NCBI RefSeq assembly: GCF_013401555.1
Contig: NZ_CP058552.1
Span: forward strand, 6,696,001-6,760,000
Length of the DNA stretch: 64,000 bases
Direction of reading: 5' to 3'
Source of the DNA: Paenibacillus sp. E222
GTDB lineage: Bacteria > Bacillota > Bacilli > Paenibacillales > Paenibacillaceae
Made by a program: the position numbers and the translations under genes. The notes below the pieces were generated by a model, which saw nothing but the letters and a program-made list of their open reading frames with translations, made no database searches and had not been told where the DNA came from. Positions 7,908-17,198 of this stretch are shown one piece after another. The stretch's first letter is position 1. Each line of letters opens with the position of its first letter.

Positions 7908-9014
7908 ATGAAAAAAATTATTTTCCCAGGGATTGCCCTTATCGCTGTATGTTATGCATTCGGGAGATTCAGCTATGGGCTGTTTATGCCGGAGATCTCG
8001 GAAGCACTCCAACTGGACGATGCCCAATCCGGAGCAATTAATTCCGCAACCTACATTGCTTATTGCCTGTCTCTACTTAGTGCTCCGCTGTTAATTAATC
8101 GCATCGGGCACTATCATGTCATTCAAATCGCGGGTATTAGTGCTGTGCTCGGTTTATTGGGCATTGGCTTATCTCCAAATGCATTTGTTCTCACACTCGG
8201 CGTTTTTCTTGCCGGATTAAGTACAGGCTTGGCCTCTCCTGCATTGGGTAACACCGTCTATGCTGAGCTTGCGCCTGATCAGCAAGCCAGAGGGAATAGC
8301 TGGATTAACACAGGTACCAGCTTTGGCATTATCATATCCGGTCCGATCTACTGGCTGTTCACCGAGTATTGGCGTTTGACCTACATCTTCTTTGCTGTTC
8401 TGGGTATTGTGGTGGTGTTATGGAATAGTCGCGTTCTCTCCACACGCAAAACAGAGCCTTGTACCAAGTCCCTCTGGGCATCCATGAAGCCGACCAGACC
8501 CGGCGTGGCTCTGCTCATGGCTTCCCTTCTGACAGGTATCAGTTCTGCGATCTATTGGACCTTTGCCCGTAACTTCCTCACAGACGAAAAAGGGGCCTCC
8601 GATTCGGAAGCCGTACTGTTCTGGATTGTGATGGGAATTATGGGGATTCTCGGCGGATGTGCTGGCCGGATTATTGAACGCATCGGAATTGGATGGTCCT
8701 ATCGGATAGGCCTTCTGCTCTTGTCTGTTTCACTTGGCGTGATCCTTCTTCCATCGATGGCCGCCAGCCTGGTCTCAGCCGTTATGTTCGGCAGTACCTA
8801 TATTTTCCTGACCAGTGTATTCATCGTGTGGGCGACCAGGCTATTTCGTCCAAATACGTCCATTGGGATCAGCCTTGCTTTTCTCGCGCTTGGTGCAGGA
8901 CAGTTCATAGGTTCATCGTTAGCGGGTTACACCATTGAGATGTTCTCTAACACTACAGCATTTCTGGCCTTTGCTGTACTGGGTCTGTTCGGATTACTTA
9001 TTCGGGTGAAATAG
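7908..9014 (+). CDS. MFS transporter (efflux type)
   Basis: A 368-residue major facilitator with about twelve membrane segments. FGRFSYGLFMPEI near residue 22 and NTGTSFGIIISGPIYW in the middle of the first half resemble YbfB/YjiJ-type members. The ATG at 7908 is chosen over the GTG at 7899 because AGGCGG is 8 nt upstream. It follows a TetR regulator with an identical operator-like site, so it is likely induced by its own substrate or a related toxic compound. It ends convergently with the FGE gene, only 35 bp away, and no clear terminator is visible there. Confidence 0.88.
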   Translation: MKKIIFPGIALIAVCYAFGRFSYGLFMPEISEALQLDDAQSGAINSATYIAYCLSLLSAPLLINRIGHYHVIQIAGISAVLGLLGIGLSPNAFVLTLGVFLAGLSTGLASPALGNTVYAELAPDQQARGNSWINTGTSFGIIISGPIYWLFTEYWRLTYIFFAVLGIVVVLWNSRVLSTRKTEPCTKSLWASMKPTRPGVALLMASLLTGISSAIYWTFARNFLTDEKGASDSEAVLFWIVMGIMGILGGCAGRIIERIGIGWSYRIGLLLLSVSLGVILLPSMAASLVSAVMFGSTYIFLTSVFIVWATRLFRPNTSIGISLAFLALGAGQFIGSSLAGYTIEMFSNTTAFLAFAVLGLFGLLIRVK

Positions 9015-9049
9015 CCCGAGCCTTACTCTACAAACAAACAGACCATAGA

Positions 9050-10084
9050 CTATACATCCGCTGCACATCTGAAACCGATATGCCCGGTAGATGTATCAGG
9101 CGTGTTGGGGATTCTCGCCGCCACTCTATAGCGATTGCAGTAGGAACGGTGGCATAGATAGGAACCACCTTTTAACACCTTGCGATCTTCATGAGGAGAT
9201 AATTCCGTGTCAGCAGCCGCAGCCTTCTCATGATCCGTAGTGTAGTTGTCAGCGCACCACTCCCATACATTGCCTGACATATTATAAAGTCCGTATGCAT
9301 TGGGAGGAAACGATTGGGATGGAGCGGTGCCTGCATAACCGTCGGCTGCATTATTTTTCGTCGGAAATACACCCTGCCAGATGTTGCAATTGTGCTGTCC
9401 ATCCGGCCTTAACGTATCGCCCCAGGGATATTTTTTCTGTATCAGGCCACCCCGGGCTGCGTATTCCCATTCGGCTTCTGTGGGCAGACGTTTACCCTCC
9501 CAGCGGCAATACGCATTGGCATCATTCCATGAGATATGAAGAACCGGATGATCAGAGCGATCATTCACATGAGATTCGGGTCCTTCGGGATGAGCCCAAT
9601 CTGCACCTTCAACAACCCACCACCAGGGTGTCTGTTGTACAACGGTTCGAACTTGAGCCGCCGTTTGCGGAGAAACGAACAGATGAAAAACAAAAGACCA
9701 GCCAAACCGCTCCGCCTCAGTCCGATACCCCGTCTCACGTACAAACTGTGCAAACTCCGCATTGGTTACCGTACAGGTATCAAGATAAAAGGAGTTCACC
9801 TGAACTTCCCTGACGGGGCCTTCCCCGTCTGCTTCAAAAGCTTCGGGGTCATTTGTGCCCATCAGGAAACGTCCACCTTCAATACGAATGCTTTCTTTCT
9901 TCACTGCTCTATCGGTTAGAGCTATCGTGAAGTCAGCTGAATAACTAGTATGACTGGATGGCTTGTCTTCAACAGCCTCTACCGATGCAGCCGTTTCCTC
10001 TGACAGACTCTTTTCCTCCAGCTTGCCGCCCCGACTTGCAGCGCAGCAGCAGGAAGAAGATTTCTTTGGCAGCTGATCATGCAT
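9050..10084 (-). CDS. Formylglycine-generating enzyme family protein
   Basis: FGE/SUMF1-type oxidase that converts the active-site Cys of type I sulfatases into formylglycine. Visible blocks are IEGGRFLMGTNDPEAF, the RLPTEAEWEYAARGG signature, GNVWEWCAD, and GGSYLCHRSYCNRYR, which holds the two catalytic Cys, ending with HIGFRC. ATG 10084 is preferred (AGGGG upstream); an ATG at 10105 lacks a site. The N-terminus carries SSSCCCAASR, a Cys-x-A-x-R sequence reminiscent of the sulfatase modification motif. The sulfatase at 12246-13763 is the obvious client. The gene follows the PL11 lyase closely (stop at 10113), so they are cotranscribed. Confidence 0.93.
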   Translation of the reverse strand: MHDQLPKKSSSCCCAASRGGKLEEKSLSEETAASVEAVEDKPSSHTSYSADFTIALTDRAVKKESIRIEGGRFLMGTNDPEAFEADGEGPVREVQVNSFYLDTCTVTNAEFAQFVRETGYRTEAERFGWSFVFHLFVSPQTAAQVRTVVQQTPWWWVVEGADWAHPEGPESHVNDRSDHPVLHISWNDANAYCRWEGKRLPTEAEWEYAARGGLIQKKYPWGDTLRPDGQHNCNIWQGVFPTKNNAADGYAGTAPSQSFPPNAYGLYNMSGNVWEWCADNYTTDHEKAAAADTELSPHEDRKVLKGGSYLCHRSYCNRYRVAARIPNTPDTSTGHIGFRCAADV

Positions 10085-10112
10085 CTGGGAAGCATCCCCT
10101 TCCATAGGTAGT

Positions 10113-12011
10113 TTAAGACTCGTTGTCCCTATTGTACACGGCAGGGCGAATATTCGGATACGGTGGTGTTGTCATTCCTTCACCCAGATAATAATCGGTT
10201 AGCAAAGACTGCATATATCCTTTGACAGCCAGTCCGTTACGGTATGCCTGATTATGCGGCAGTGTGTAGATGCGGACATCCGACGGTATAGTGGTTGTGT
10301 ACAGACGCAATTCTTGGAAATCACTCGTCTCATACAGAATCTCTTCCCGCCAGTCCCCGAGCAGATCCCCATACATTACAGGGGCGTTTCTGGAATTCAC
10401 GCGAACATCATCAGCTGTAAACAGACGTGTCGTCGTGTTCTGCTGCCAGTTCCACTTTTCCACAAAGTTCTTATCCAGCAGCTCGCCGAGCACATCTCCA
10501 TCCCACCAGATTTGGAAGTTCGTTGATGGTTGAACCGAACTGATCACTTCACCATCCACATTATAGATATTGCCTGAACTGGACCACATCTCAAGCCCTC
10601 TGTGCCGTGGATCAATATCCGCCAATGTCCCTCTTGCCACGTCCTGGGGCACTTCTCCCGTACGAATGATCTCACCCGTCACTGCATCCGCGTAAAACCA
10701 AGGAAATTGATTAAAGTTGCCGTTCTCCGCCTGCTGGATTCCGAACTGCTCCAGCCCCGGCCGATCCGGATCAATATCCGCAATGTGGAACCGATCACCA
10801 TGGACTACACCTGGCAGACTGTATAATGTCTCTCCGTTATCATCCAGTGCCCAGCCGCCAAAAGACACCTCATCCTTTCCATCCCCATCGAGATCCAATA
10901 TGCGAATCTGATGGAAAAACTCACCGTCAGTCCCTACATGTCTCCATCGCTCGGTTAGGGCTCCGCCTGCGTAGTCATAAGCTGACGTCACATACTGGAA
11001 ATTGCGGCTGAGCGCACGATTCTTGAGCGCCGTAATCAGGCTCGGATGTTCACCATCCAGATAAGCAATACCAAAGTGCCCGCTGAGCGGTCCATCAGCT
11101 GCATAATCATTCGTAATTGTAGTGCGTGCAGCTTCTGTACCCGCCAATCCATCCACGACAGATACATACTGTGCGCGCTGCACTGTAGCAGGGACGACCT
11201 GACCATCGGCAAACGTCACACCTTCAAAGGTACGCAGCAGTACCTCAGCCTTTCCGTCACTATCCAGATCAAATACTGTAATATTGTCGTTGTCACGCCA
11301 GCCGCCCAGTCCAGCCACACCGAATTCGCTCACCGAAGCAGGTGGCGCATTATATGTATCGATTGTGGTCACGCTGTAAGGCCCCAGATCAATTCGCCAT
11401 AGGAAACCTTCAGTCAGGCTATACGCCTCCACGTATTTGTTACCTCCGTTCACCGGAATCCGGGTGACTACAACTTCATATTCCCCATCGCCGTCCAGAT
11501 CGCCTGGCCAGCCATGCTGGATAAAATAATCAGACGGATTGGACGTTATGTTTTGCAGCGGAATACTGAAATAATTGCGAATCTCGGGATTTGCGGCCAG
11601 CACCACCTCTGCACTTGTACCCTGGAAAGTACCATCCACATAAGACTTCACGATATACGTATGGCTCTGGTTAACATCCACGTCTGTATCCGTATAATTG
11701 GTTCCCTGCGTCAAAGGCTGGGTATTCAGCTTCACCTCTGCTGTGCCCGTCCGTCGATACACATCGAAGGTTACCTGCTGCGGTTCGGTCCCAAGTAAAC
11801 GCCAGCTCAGATAAACTTTGTTCTCACCCAGGTACACGGCAGTAAGGCCTCGTCCCAAGTTTTCTACCAGTCGTGGGGCAGACACTTCTGCGGCCTCTGC
11901 CTTGGGTGCTATACCTCCGGTTGAAGCCAAGCCTGTCAATCCAATGACTCCACTCAATAGCCATGTGAACAGCACTTTCTTTCCTTTTGCCACAGTCATT
12001 TCGGTTTTCAT
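10113..12011 (-). CDS. Secreted rhamnogalacturonan lyase, PL11 family
   Basis: Secreted polysaccharide lyase of about 632 residues. It has a signal peptide (cleavage near AEA-AEVSA), a short fibronectin-like N-terminal domain, and then a calcium-rich beta-propeller with repeated Dx[DN]xDG loops (DLDGDGEYE, DLDSDGKAE, DLDGDGKDE). This matches Bacillus subtilis YesW/YesX, which cleave the rhamnogalacturonan I backbone of pectin by beta-elimination. The ATG at 12011 has GGAGG 9 nt upstream and is preferred to the preceding TTG codon. Its neighbours are FGE, a sulfatase and an Lpl-type importer, so substrate capture and uptake are probably linked. The endo versus exo mode cannot be told. Confidence 0.93.
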   Translation of the reverse strand: MKTEMTVAKGKKVLFTWLLSGVIGLTGLASTGGIAPKAEAAEVSAPRLVENLGRGLTAVYLGENKVYLSWRLLGTEPQQVTFDVYRRTGTAEVKLNTQPLTQGTNYTDTDVDVNQSHTYIVKSYVDGTFQGTSAEVVLAANPEIRNYFSIPLQNITSNPSDYFIQHGWPGDLDGDGEYEVVVTRIPVNGGNKYVEAYSLTEGFLWRIDLGPYSVTTIDTYNAPPASVSEFGVAGLGGWRDNDNITVFDLDSDGKAEVLLRTFEGVTFADGQVVPATVQRAQYVSVVDGLAGTEAARTTITNDYAADGPLSGHFGIAYLDGEHPSLITALKNRALSRNFQYVTSAYDYAGGALTERWRHVGTDGEFFHQIRILDLDGDGKDEVSFGGWALDDNGETLYSLPGVVHGDRFHIADIDPDRPGLEQFGIQQAENGNFNQFPWFYADAVTGEIIRTGEVPQDVARGTLADIDPRHRGLEMWSSSGNIYNVDGEVISSVQPSTNFQIWWDGDVLGELLDKNFVEKWNWQQNTTTRLFTADDVRVNSRNAPVMYGDLLGDWREEILYETSDFQELRLYTTTIPSDVRIYTLPHNQAYRNGLAVKGYMQSLLTDYYLGEGMTTPPYPNIRPAVYNRDNES

Positions 12012-12096
12012 CAATAATTACCTCCATTGATTAGATTGGCAAAAACTCATAAACCGTCTGATATCTTACGCCAAGCTCCCCTCCTTATCCGGTCAT

Positions 12097-12176
12097 AAAA
12101 AAAGCAAAGCAGATGATCTCCACCCTTTAGCCGACGTCTCTCAATCGTCTAAGGGGGGCAACAATCTTCGCTTTGC
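12097..12176 (-). terminator. Large structured terminator after the sulfatase
   Basis: On the minus strand GGCAAAGC pairs with GCTTTGC at the base, and inside it CCCTTAGACG pairs with CGTCGGCTAAAGGG. A run of seven T follows. It separates the sulfatase from the PL11-FGE pair, which therefore needs its own promoter or read-through. Confidence 0.8.
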
Positions 12177-12245
12177 CTCCGGTTGCCCGGTCAACGGATA
12201 CACTTGGTACTTCACACACTTATAAACAACTCAATGTTACTCTTT

Positions 12246-13763
12246 TTACGTCTCCAACGGCTTGGTGCCACCACGATCATAGAAGAACGGTCCCTTGGCC
12301 CAGCTAACGGCCAGATGCATCAACAGTTCAGTCTTTAACTGCTCCCGGACTGCAGCATGCTGCTCTTCATCATACAGATTCGTCCATTCATGGGGGTCAA
12401 CGGTCAGGTGATATAATTCACCTTTTGTTTCATGTACCCTGGAGGCCGATTCCTTAACAGAGCCTTCGATGTACAGAATGAGCTTCCACTCCGTTGTACG
12501 CCACATATAAGCCGGGGCCGAATGGGGTGCTGTTACACCTTTACCATGAAATTCACAGAACGTTCCACGATGCCGGAGCTTGCCCAGTAAGTTCACACCC
12601 GGTAGCATCGGGTTGGCCTCTAATCCTGCTGCTTGCGTTAATGTAGGCACAAGATCGACCAATTCGGCGGGTTGCTGATCCATAGTTCCTCGCTTCTGTT
12701 CCGGAATGTACGTACCGGACAAAATCAGCGGCACTCTTACGCTGCTGTCATACAGATTATATTTGGTGAAGCGGTATTGCCTTTCCCCCAACATCTCTCC
12801 ATGATCCGATACAAATACAATCAGCGCATTCTCCAGCCTTCCGAGCTGCTCCAGCTTATCCAATGCCAACCCAAAATAGTGATCCAGCCAGGAGCAATTC
12901 GCCCAGTACCTCAATGTGGTTCTTCTTCTCTCCTCCGAACTGCGCTGCTCCCATACGGCCTTCTTGTCCAGATAAGACTGACGACTGTTCACATTCAGAT
13001 CATCCGAGGCTGCCAGATGAGTATTCAATTCGTCTTCCCATGGTGGCTGCGGAATGTCCGGGATATCCTCCAGTCGGTAGAGGTCTTCAAATTGTTGGGG
13101 TACGTTGAACCCGGCATGCGGCTTGAGAAAGGACAAATAAAAAAACAGCGGCCTCTCCGGATCTACTCCGTCATCCAGAAATTGCAGTGCCTGTTCGGCT
13201 ACCCATCCATCCCGATGCTGGTTCATCGGAATTCGGCTGGTGAACCCGGTATAACCGTTGACATTTTCCTCCCCGCCCCCAAAGTCCTTCGTCTCCTGAT
13301 GATAAGCCTCCAGCGCTTCGGGATGGGTGTCCCCCATCATCCTTGCCCCCTGCTCATAATGACCACTCTGGCGGGAGAGACCGATCGATCTCACTTCAAA
13401 CCCGCGTGTAGATGGCTCGTCTATACCCTCGCTATGGTTCCAATGCGTTTTTCCAAACCCCGCCGTCTGATACCCTGCGCGATGCATCAACTCAGGCAAC
13501 GGCTGAGAAGGCAGCTTGTCTTCCTCAAACAAACCACCATAATTCGTTCGAACTCCAAGCTGCGACGGATAGTATCCCATCATCATAGAGCTTCGGCTGG
13601 GTGCACACATCGGGGATTGGCAGACCGCATCCTGGAAAGTAATTCCCTCGGCTGCAAGCTTATCCAGATTCGGCGTATGAATATGCTCATTAAAGGTCCC
13701 AATACAGTCCCATCGCTGCTGATCCGTCATAAGAAAAATAATGTTTGGCTTGTGCTGTGACAC
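12246..13763 (-). CDS. Type I (Cys-type) sulfatase
   Basis: A 505-residue alkaline-phosphatase-superfamily sulfatase. The N-terminal metal site is NIIFLMTDQQRWD, and the activation motif reads PMCAPSRSS with the modifiable Cys at residue 53 (C-x-P-S-R). GKTHWNH and VSDHGEMLGE supply the other metal and sulfate ligands. There is no signal peptide, so it probably acts in the cytoplasm on imported sulfated sugars. The Cys must be oxidised to formylglycine, and an FGE is encoded two genes away. The gene lies just after the AraC regulator and before a strong terminator. A choline- or aryl-sulfatase role cannot be excluded, but the context points to carbohydrate sulfate. Confidence 0.93.
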   Translation of the reverse strand: MSQHKPNIIFLMTDQQRWDCIGTFNEHIHTPNLDKLAAEGITFQDAVCQSPMCAPSRSSMMMGYYPSQLGVRTNYGGLFEEDKLPSQPLPELMHRAGYQTAGFGKTHWNHSEGIDEPSTRGFEVRSIGLSRQSGHYEQGARMMGDTHPEALEAYHQETKDFGGGEENVNGYTGFTSRIPMNQHRDGWVAEQALQFLDDGVDPERPLFFYLSFLKPHAGFNVPQQFEDLYRLEDIPDIPQPPWEDELNTHLAASDDLNVNSRQSYLDKKAVWEQRSSEERRRTTLRYWANCSWLDHYFGLALDKLEQLGRLENALIVFVSDHGEMLGERQYRFTKYNLYDSSVRVPLILSGTYIPEQKRGTMDQQPAELVDLVPTLTQAAGLEANPMLPGVNLLGKLRHRGTFCEFHGKGVTAPHSAPAYMWRTTEWKLILYIEGSVKESASRVHETKGELYHLTVDPHEWTNLYDEEQHAAVREQLKTELLMHLAVSWAKGPFFYDRGGTKPLET

Positions 13764-13793
13764 GTTAGATCCTACACTCCTTTCGGCAGAAAA

Positions 13794-16208
13794 TTATACG
13801 GAACGGTTACCACGTGAATGCCCGGTTTGCTTGCGAACGTCTTCCCGATAGCGACTCGGCGTCGTTCCCTCGCTTTTCTTGAACAAACGATTAAAATAAC
13901 TCGCCTGATAACCGACCTGCTCCGCAATTTCATTGATCTTGACGTCTGTTGATTCAAGCAGCTCTTTAGCCCGATTTAATCTAATTTCGGTTAAATAATC
14001 CACAAAATTCTGACCAAATGTCTGCTTGAAGGCCCGGCTTAACGTGTAGGCATGAATCCCGTGAAGGTCTGCCAGTTCATCCAGAGATAATGCTCCAGCA
14101 TATTGCTGCTCGGCGTGCTCCTTCATCTGATGAACGGCCATCTGTATCTGCTTCTCTTCCTTGCCTGTGAATTCCTCTACACATACATGCACGATGCGTT
14201 CCCTGAACCACTGAAACAATTCATCCAGATCATGCAAATGTACCACTTCCTCATACACTGCCAAGCCGAACAGTTCAACCGGATCTTCACCTAATTGCAG
14301 CAGGGCATGCTGTATCCGCGCCAGCAATTGGAATAACGCCTGGCGAATGTGCTCCTCTGGCGATTCAGATCCTGCGTATGTGTCTATAAATCGCCTGAAA
14401 TACTCCAGAGCTAATTCCTCATCCCCACTGCGCAATGCTGAAATAATGTCCTGCTCCAATTCGAGTGGATAAGCTCCTTTTTGCTTCACATCCTGCTCCG
14501 CCTCCTCATTCATATCCATGATAGACAGATTGGAAGAGAACTGCCTTTTCCTCAATACGGATCGTGATTCTCTAACCAGCTGTGGAATGTGTGAAGCATC
14601 CAATGTGAGTTTGCTAAGGACCACCGTCAACCGGATATTCAATTCCGAATGTACACTGTCCATCCACTGTTGGCCCATACGGATCAGTTCATTTCTGAAC
14701 TCAGCCGTATCCGGCTGGATCTCTGGAGGAACAGCAAGCAGCAAGGCAATGGACATATCATGATAATTGAGTGCCTCAGCCCGATAAGGAAGCTCTTGCA
14801 ATTGTCTGCCCAATATGTCGGTTACGGCAAAACTGATCCACTCTTGGGATTCACGCCCATGGTGTTCACTCCCCTGAAGAAGAACAACTTCAGGACGAAT
14901 ATGGGCAAGCATAATAACGAACTGTTCATCCCTTAGATCCCATCCGAGCTGGGACAGTCGTTCCCGCCATTCACGGTCTGATGGCAACAAGAGATGACCA
15001 AGGGTTAGCTGGATTAACAGGCTTTCCCGGGCAAGCGGCAGATGTTCTTCCAAGCGCTGTTGTAACGATTCCCGTTCACGGTTTATCCCGATCCAGCGCT
15101 GTTCGATATGCTTGATTTCATCCAGATGTACAGGTCCATTCGAGCGGACCGGTGCCGATGAGAACACTTGGAATAACGAAGACATTTCCGTTTCCTTAGC
15201 TTCTATCGGTGCCTCGGTCAGGGTAAATATCCGCAACAATTTGGTAAAAGGTTTATAGAGTTGAAGTGAACCGACCCAGGACAGGATTAGTGCCAGCAAC
15301 AATCCTGCTCCGTTCACAAGCAGCACGATACGGGGTACGGACACGATTGGAGCGACAATTTCATTCAGGGGAGCCGCGGAGATATAAGTCCAATCCGTCC
15401 CAAGTCTGCGGAAGGTCCCTGATTGAACGGAATAGGTTAAGTCGCCATACTCCATCAGGAAGGAAGACGGATTGGTTTCAAAATTTAACACATGCTCCCG
15501 AACGGCTTGCTGTAATCCTCCCAGCTCTTTGTCCTGTGGCAGCATGGGCTTCCCCTGCTCGTCCAGCAAAAAGGTTGTTCCGCCGTTATACGGGGACAAG
15601 GTCTGCAGCATGCTTCCAAGCTGCTGGTTATCCAGGGTGACGGTCAACGCACCGAGTGCATCCTCACTTCCACCCGGAAGTCGATTCACCATCATCATGG
15701 AACTGCCCTCCAGGGAGCGGGACCAATACGTCGCCTGCGGCTGTTCGGTCAACCGTTCCATCTTTGTGATCTCACTGGGGTCACTTATAAAATCATATCG
15801 TTCCGAATCCATCTTCACGGCTCTGGGTTCATCCAGATACAGCTGAACTTTGCCGATAAGTGTATTGGAATTCTGAATCATGAGCAGCAAACGATACAGT
15901 TCATGTACCTGCTTATATTTGTATACAAAATCAAGCTCTTTCAGGCGGTTATCAAATACCGGATCGAACGCCCACTGGGAAAAGATCAATTCAAGCGCAT
16001 CCAATTGCTCACTAACCCATGCGGTCCGCTGCTCGAATTGTCGCAGATGGGATTGCTGCAAAATGTTCTCCATTTTGACGGTAACCCAGCCATACAACAA
16101 CACACCTGTAATCACACCCGGAATGCAGGCGATAAACAGAATCATCATCAGACTGCGTCTGAAATAGCGCCCTCTTGGCAAGTTGACTGCTGTGCGCTTG
16201 ATTAACAT
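13794..16208 (-). CDS. AraC family regulator with extracytoplasmic sensor domain
   Basis: An 804-residue membrane regulator of the type common in Paenibacillus. A membrane helix (about 18-40) is followed by an extracytoplasmic Cache-like region (about 45-290), a second membrane helix (IVLLVNGAGLLLALILSWVG, about 297-317), a cytoplasmic linker, and a C-terminal AraC double helix-turn-helix (about 695-790). The last contains LADLHGIHAYTLSRAFKQ and INEIAEQVGYQASYFNRLF. It probably senses an extracellular sugar or a binding protein and activates the adjacent Lpl-like importer, sulfatase and lyase. AAGGAGG precedes the ATG by about 10 nt. Confidence 0.92.
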   Translation of the reverse strand: MLIKRTAVNLPRGRYFRRSLMMILFIACIPGVITGVLLYGWVTVKMENILQQSHLRQFEQRTAWVSEQLDALELIFSQWAFDPVFDNRLKELDFVYKYKQVHELYRLLLMIQNSNTLIGKVQLYLDEPRAVKMDSERYDFISDPSEITKMERLTEQPQATYWSRSLEGSSMMMVNRLPGGSEDALGALTVTLDNQQLGSMLQTLSPYNGGTTFLLDEQGKPMLPQDKELGGLQQAVREHVLNFETNPSSFLMEYGDLTYSVQSGTFRRLGTDWTYISAAPLNEIVAPIVSVPRIVLLVNGAGLLLALILSWVGSLQLYKPFTKLLRIFTLTEAPIEAKETEMSSLFQVFSSAPVRSNGPVHLDEIKHIEQRWIGINRERESLQQRLEEHLPLARESLLIQLTLGHLLLPSDREWRERLSQLGWDLRDEQFVIMLAHIRPEVVLLQGSEHHGRESQEWISFAVTDILGRQLQELPYRAEALNYHDMSIALLLAVPPEIQPDTAEFRNELIRMGQQWMDSVHSELNIRLTVVLSKLTLDASHIPQLVRESRSVLRKRQFSSNLSIMDMNEEAEQDVKQKGAYPLELEQDIISALRSGDEELALEYFRRFIDTYAGSESPEEHIRQALFQLLARIQHALLQLGEDPVELFGLAVYEEVVHLHDLDELFQWFRERIVHVCVEEFTGKEEKQIQMAVHQMKEHAEQQYAGALSLDELADLHGIHAYTLSRAFKQTFGQNFVDYLTEIRLNRAKELLESTDVKINEIAEQVGYQASYFNRLFKKSEGTTPSRYREDVRKQTGHSRGNRSV

Positions 16209-16273
16209 CTGTCTGTGCCTCCTTCCCGGGAATATAAGCCGAATTAATTGCAGCCTGAATCCTGAACACAGAT

Positions 16274-17146
16274 TTATCCTTTAACCGAGCCGATCAAGGC
16301 TCCTTTGGCAAAGTGTTTTTGAATAAACGGATACACAACTAGTACAGGCAGAATGGCTACAATGATCGCGGCCATCTTCAGCATTTCTGTCGGCGGGGTC
16401 TCCACCTGCTGTCCAGGTGCAACCAGATCGATATTGGAAGCATTCAGCAGCATGTTCTGCAGCAGTACTTGAATAGGCCATTTGGCAGAATCGTTCAGGT
16501 ACAACAACGCCGCGAAGAATTGATTCCAGTAGCCTACTGCGAAAAATAAACCAAATGCAGCCAATGCCGGCATAGACAGCGGCAGTACAATCGTGTACCA
16601 GGTTCGGATGGCACTACAGCCGTCAATGGACGCCGCTTCGCTGATCTCTGCCGGCAGGCTGTCGAAGAAATTTTTCATCAACAATACCGTCCAGCCATTG
16701 GCGAGCGCAGGCAAAATCAGCGCCCAGATGTTATTGATTAGCCCCAGCTCCCGTACCAGCAAATAATTCGGAATGATGCCCGGGCTAAACAAGATGGTTA
16801 GTACAATCAGGAACATCAATATTGTTCTGAATTGAAACCGCTTCTGGGACAGCGCATAAGCCAGAGAAGACGATACAGCCAGGCTGCACACCGTGCCCAC
16901 GGTTGCCAGAAATGCACTGTTTCCCAGCGAGCGTGCAAAGGCAGGCGTCGATAACAAATACGTATACGCTTCGACAGACCAGTGTTCGGGGAAGAGTACG
17001 ATTTTCTTTTGCAAATACTCTCCTGGATCGGTGAACGAAACGACAAAAACATAATACAGCGGGAAGAACATGACTACTGCCAACAATCCAAGAACAACAG
17101 CATTCAGGGACTGCCCAACTCTCTCACTCCATTTCAAACGATGCAT
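16274..17146 (-). CDS. Carbohydrate ABC transporter permease, LplC-like
   Basis: A 290-residue inner permease subunit of the CUT1/LplC type with about six membrane segments. The coupling-helix EAA motif reads EISEAASIDGCSAIRTWYTIVLP. The ATG at 17146 is chosen because GGAGG lies 7 nt before it; upstream in-frame codons would give an atypical Arg-rich extension. Near the C-terminus the APGQQVETPPTEMLKMA sequence matches LplC/YtcP-type permeases. It pairs with the LplB-like permease directly upstream and the binding lipoprotein beyond. No ATPase gene is present. Confidence 0.92.
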   Translation of the reverse strand: MHRLKWSERVGQSLNAVVLGLLAVVMFFPLYYVFVVSFTDPGEYLQKKIVLFPEHWSVEAYTYLLSTPAFARSLGNSAFLATVGTVCSLAVSSSLAYALSQKRFQFRTILMFLIVLTILFSPGIIPNYLLVRELGLINNIWALILPALANGWTVLLMKNFFDSLPAEISEAASIDGCSAIRTWYTIVLPLSMPALAAFGLFFAVGYWNQFFAALLYLNDSAKWPIQVLLQNMLLNASNIDLVAPGQQVETPPTEMLKMAAIIVAILPVLVVYPFIQKHFAKGALIGSVKG

Positions 17147-17198
17147 TCGAAACCTCCTTCCCCTGAAACATTGTCTGACCCGAAAACGGGTACCGAAA

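Noticed and set aside
12672..13760. Long open frame (362 codons) on the plus strand
   Set aside because: It is exactly antisense to the well-supported sulfatase; its translation shows no family features and it lacks a ribosome binding site.
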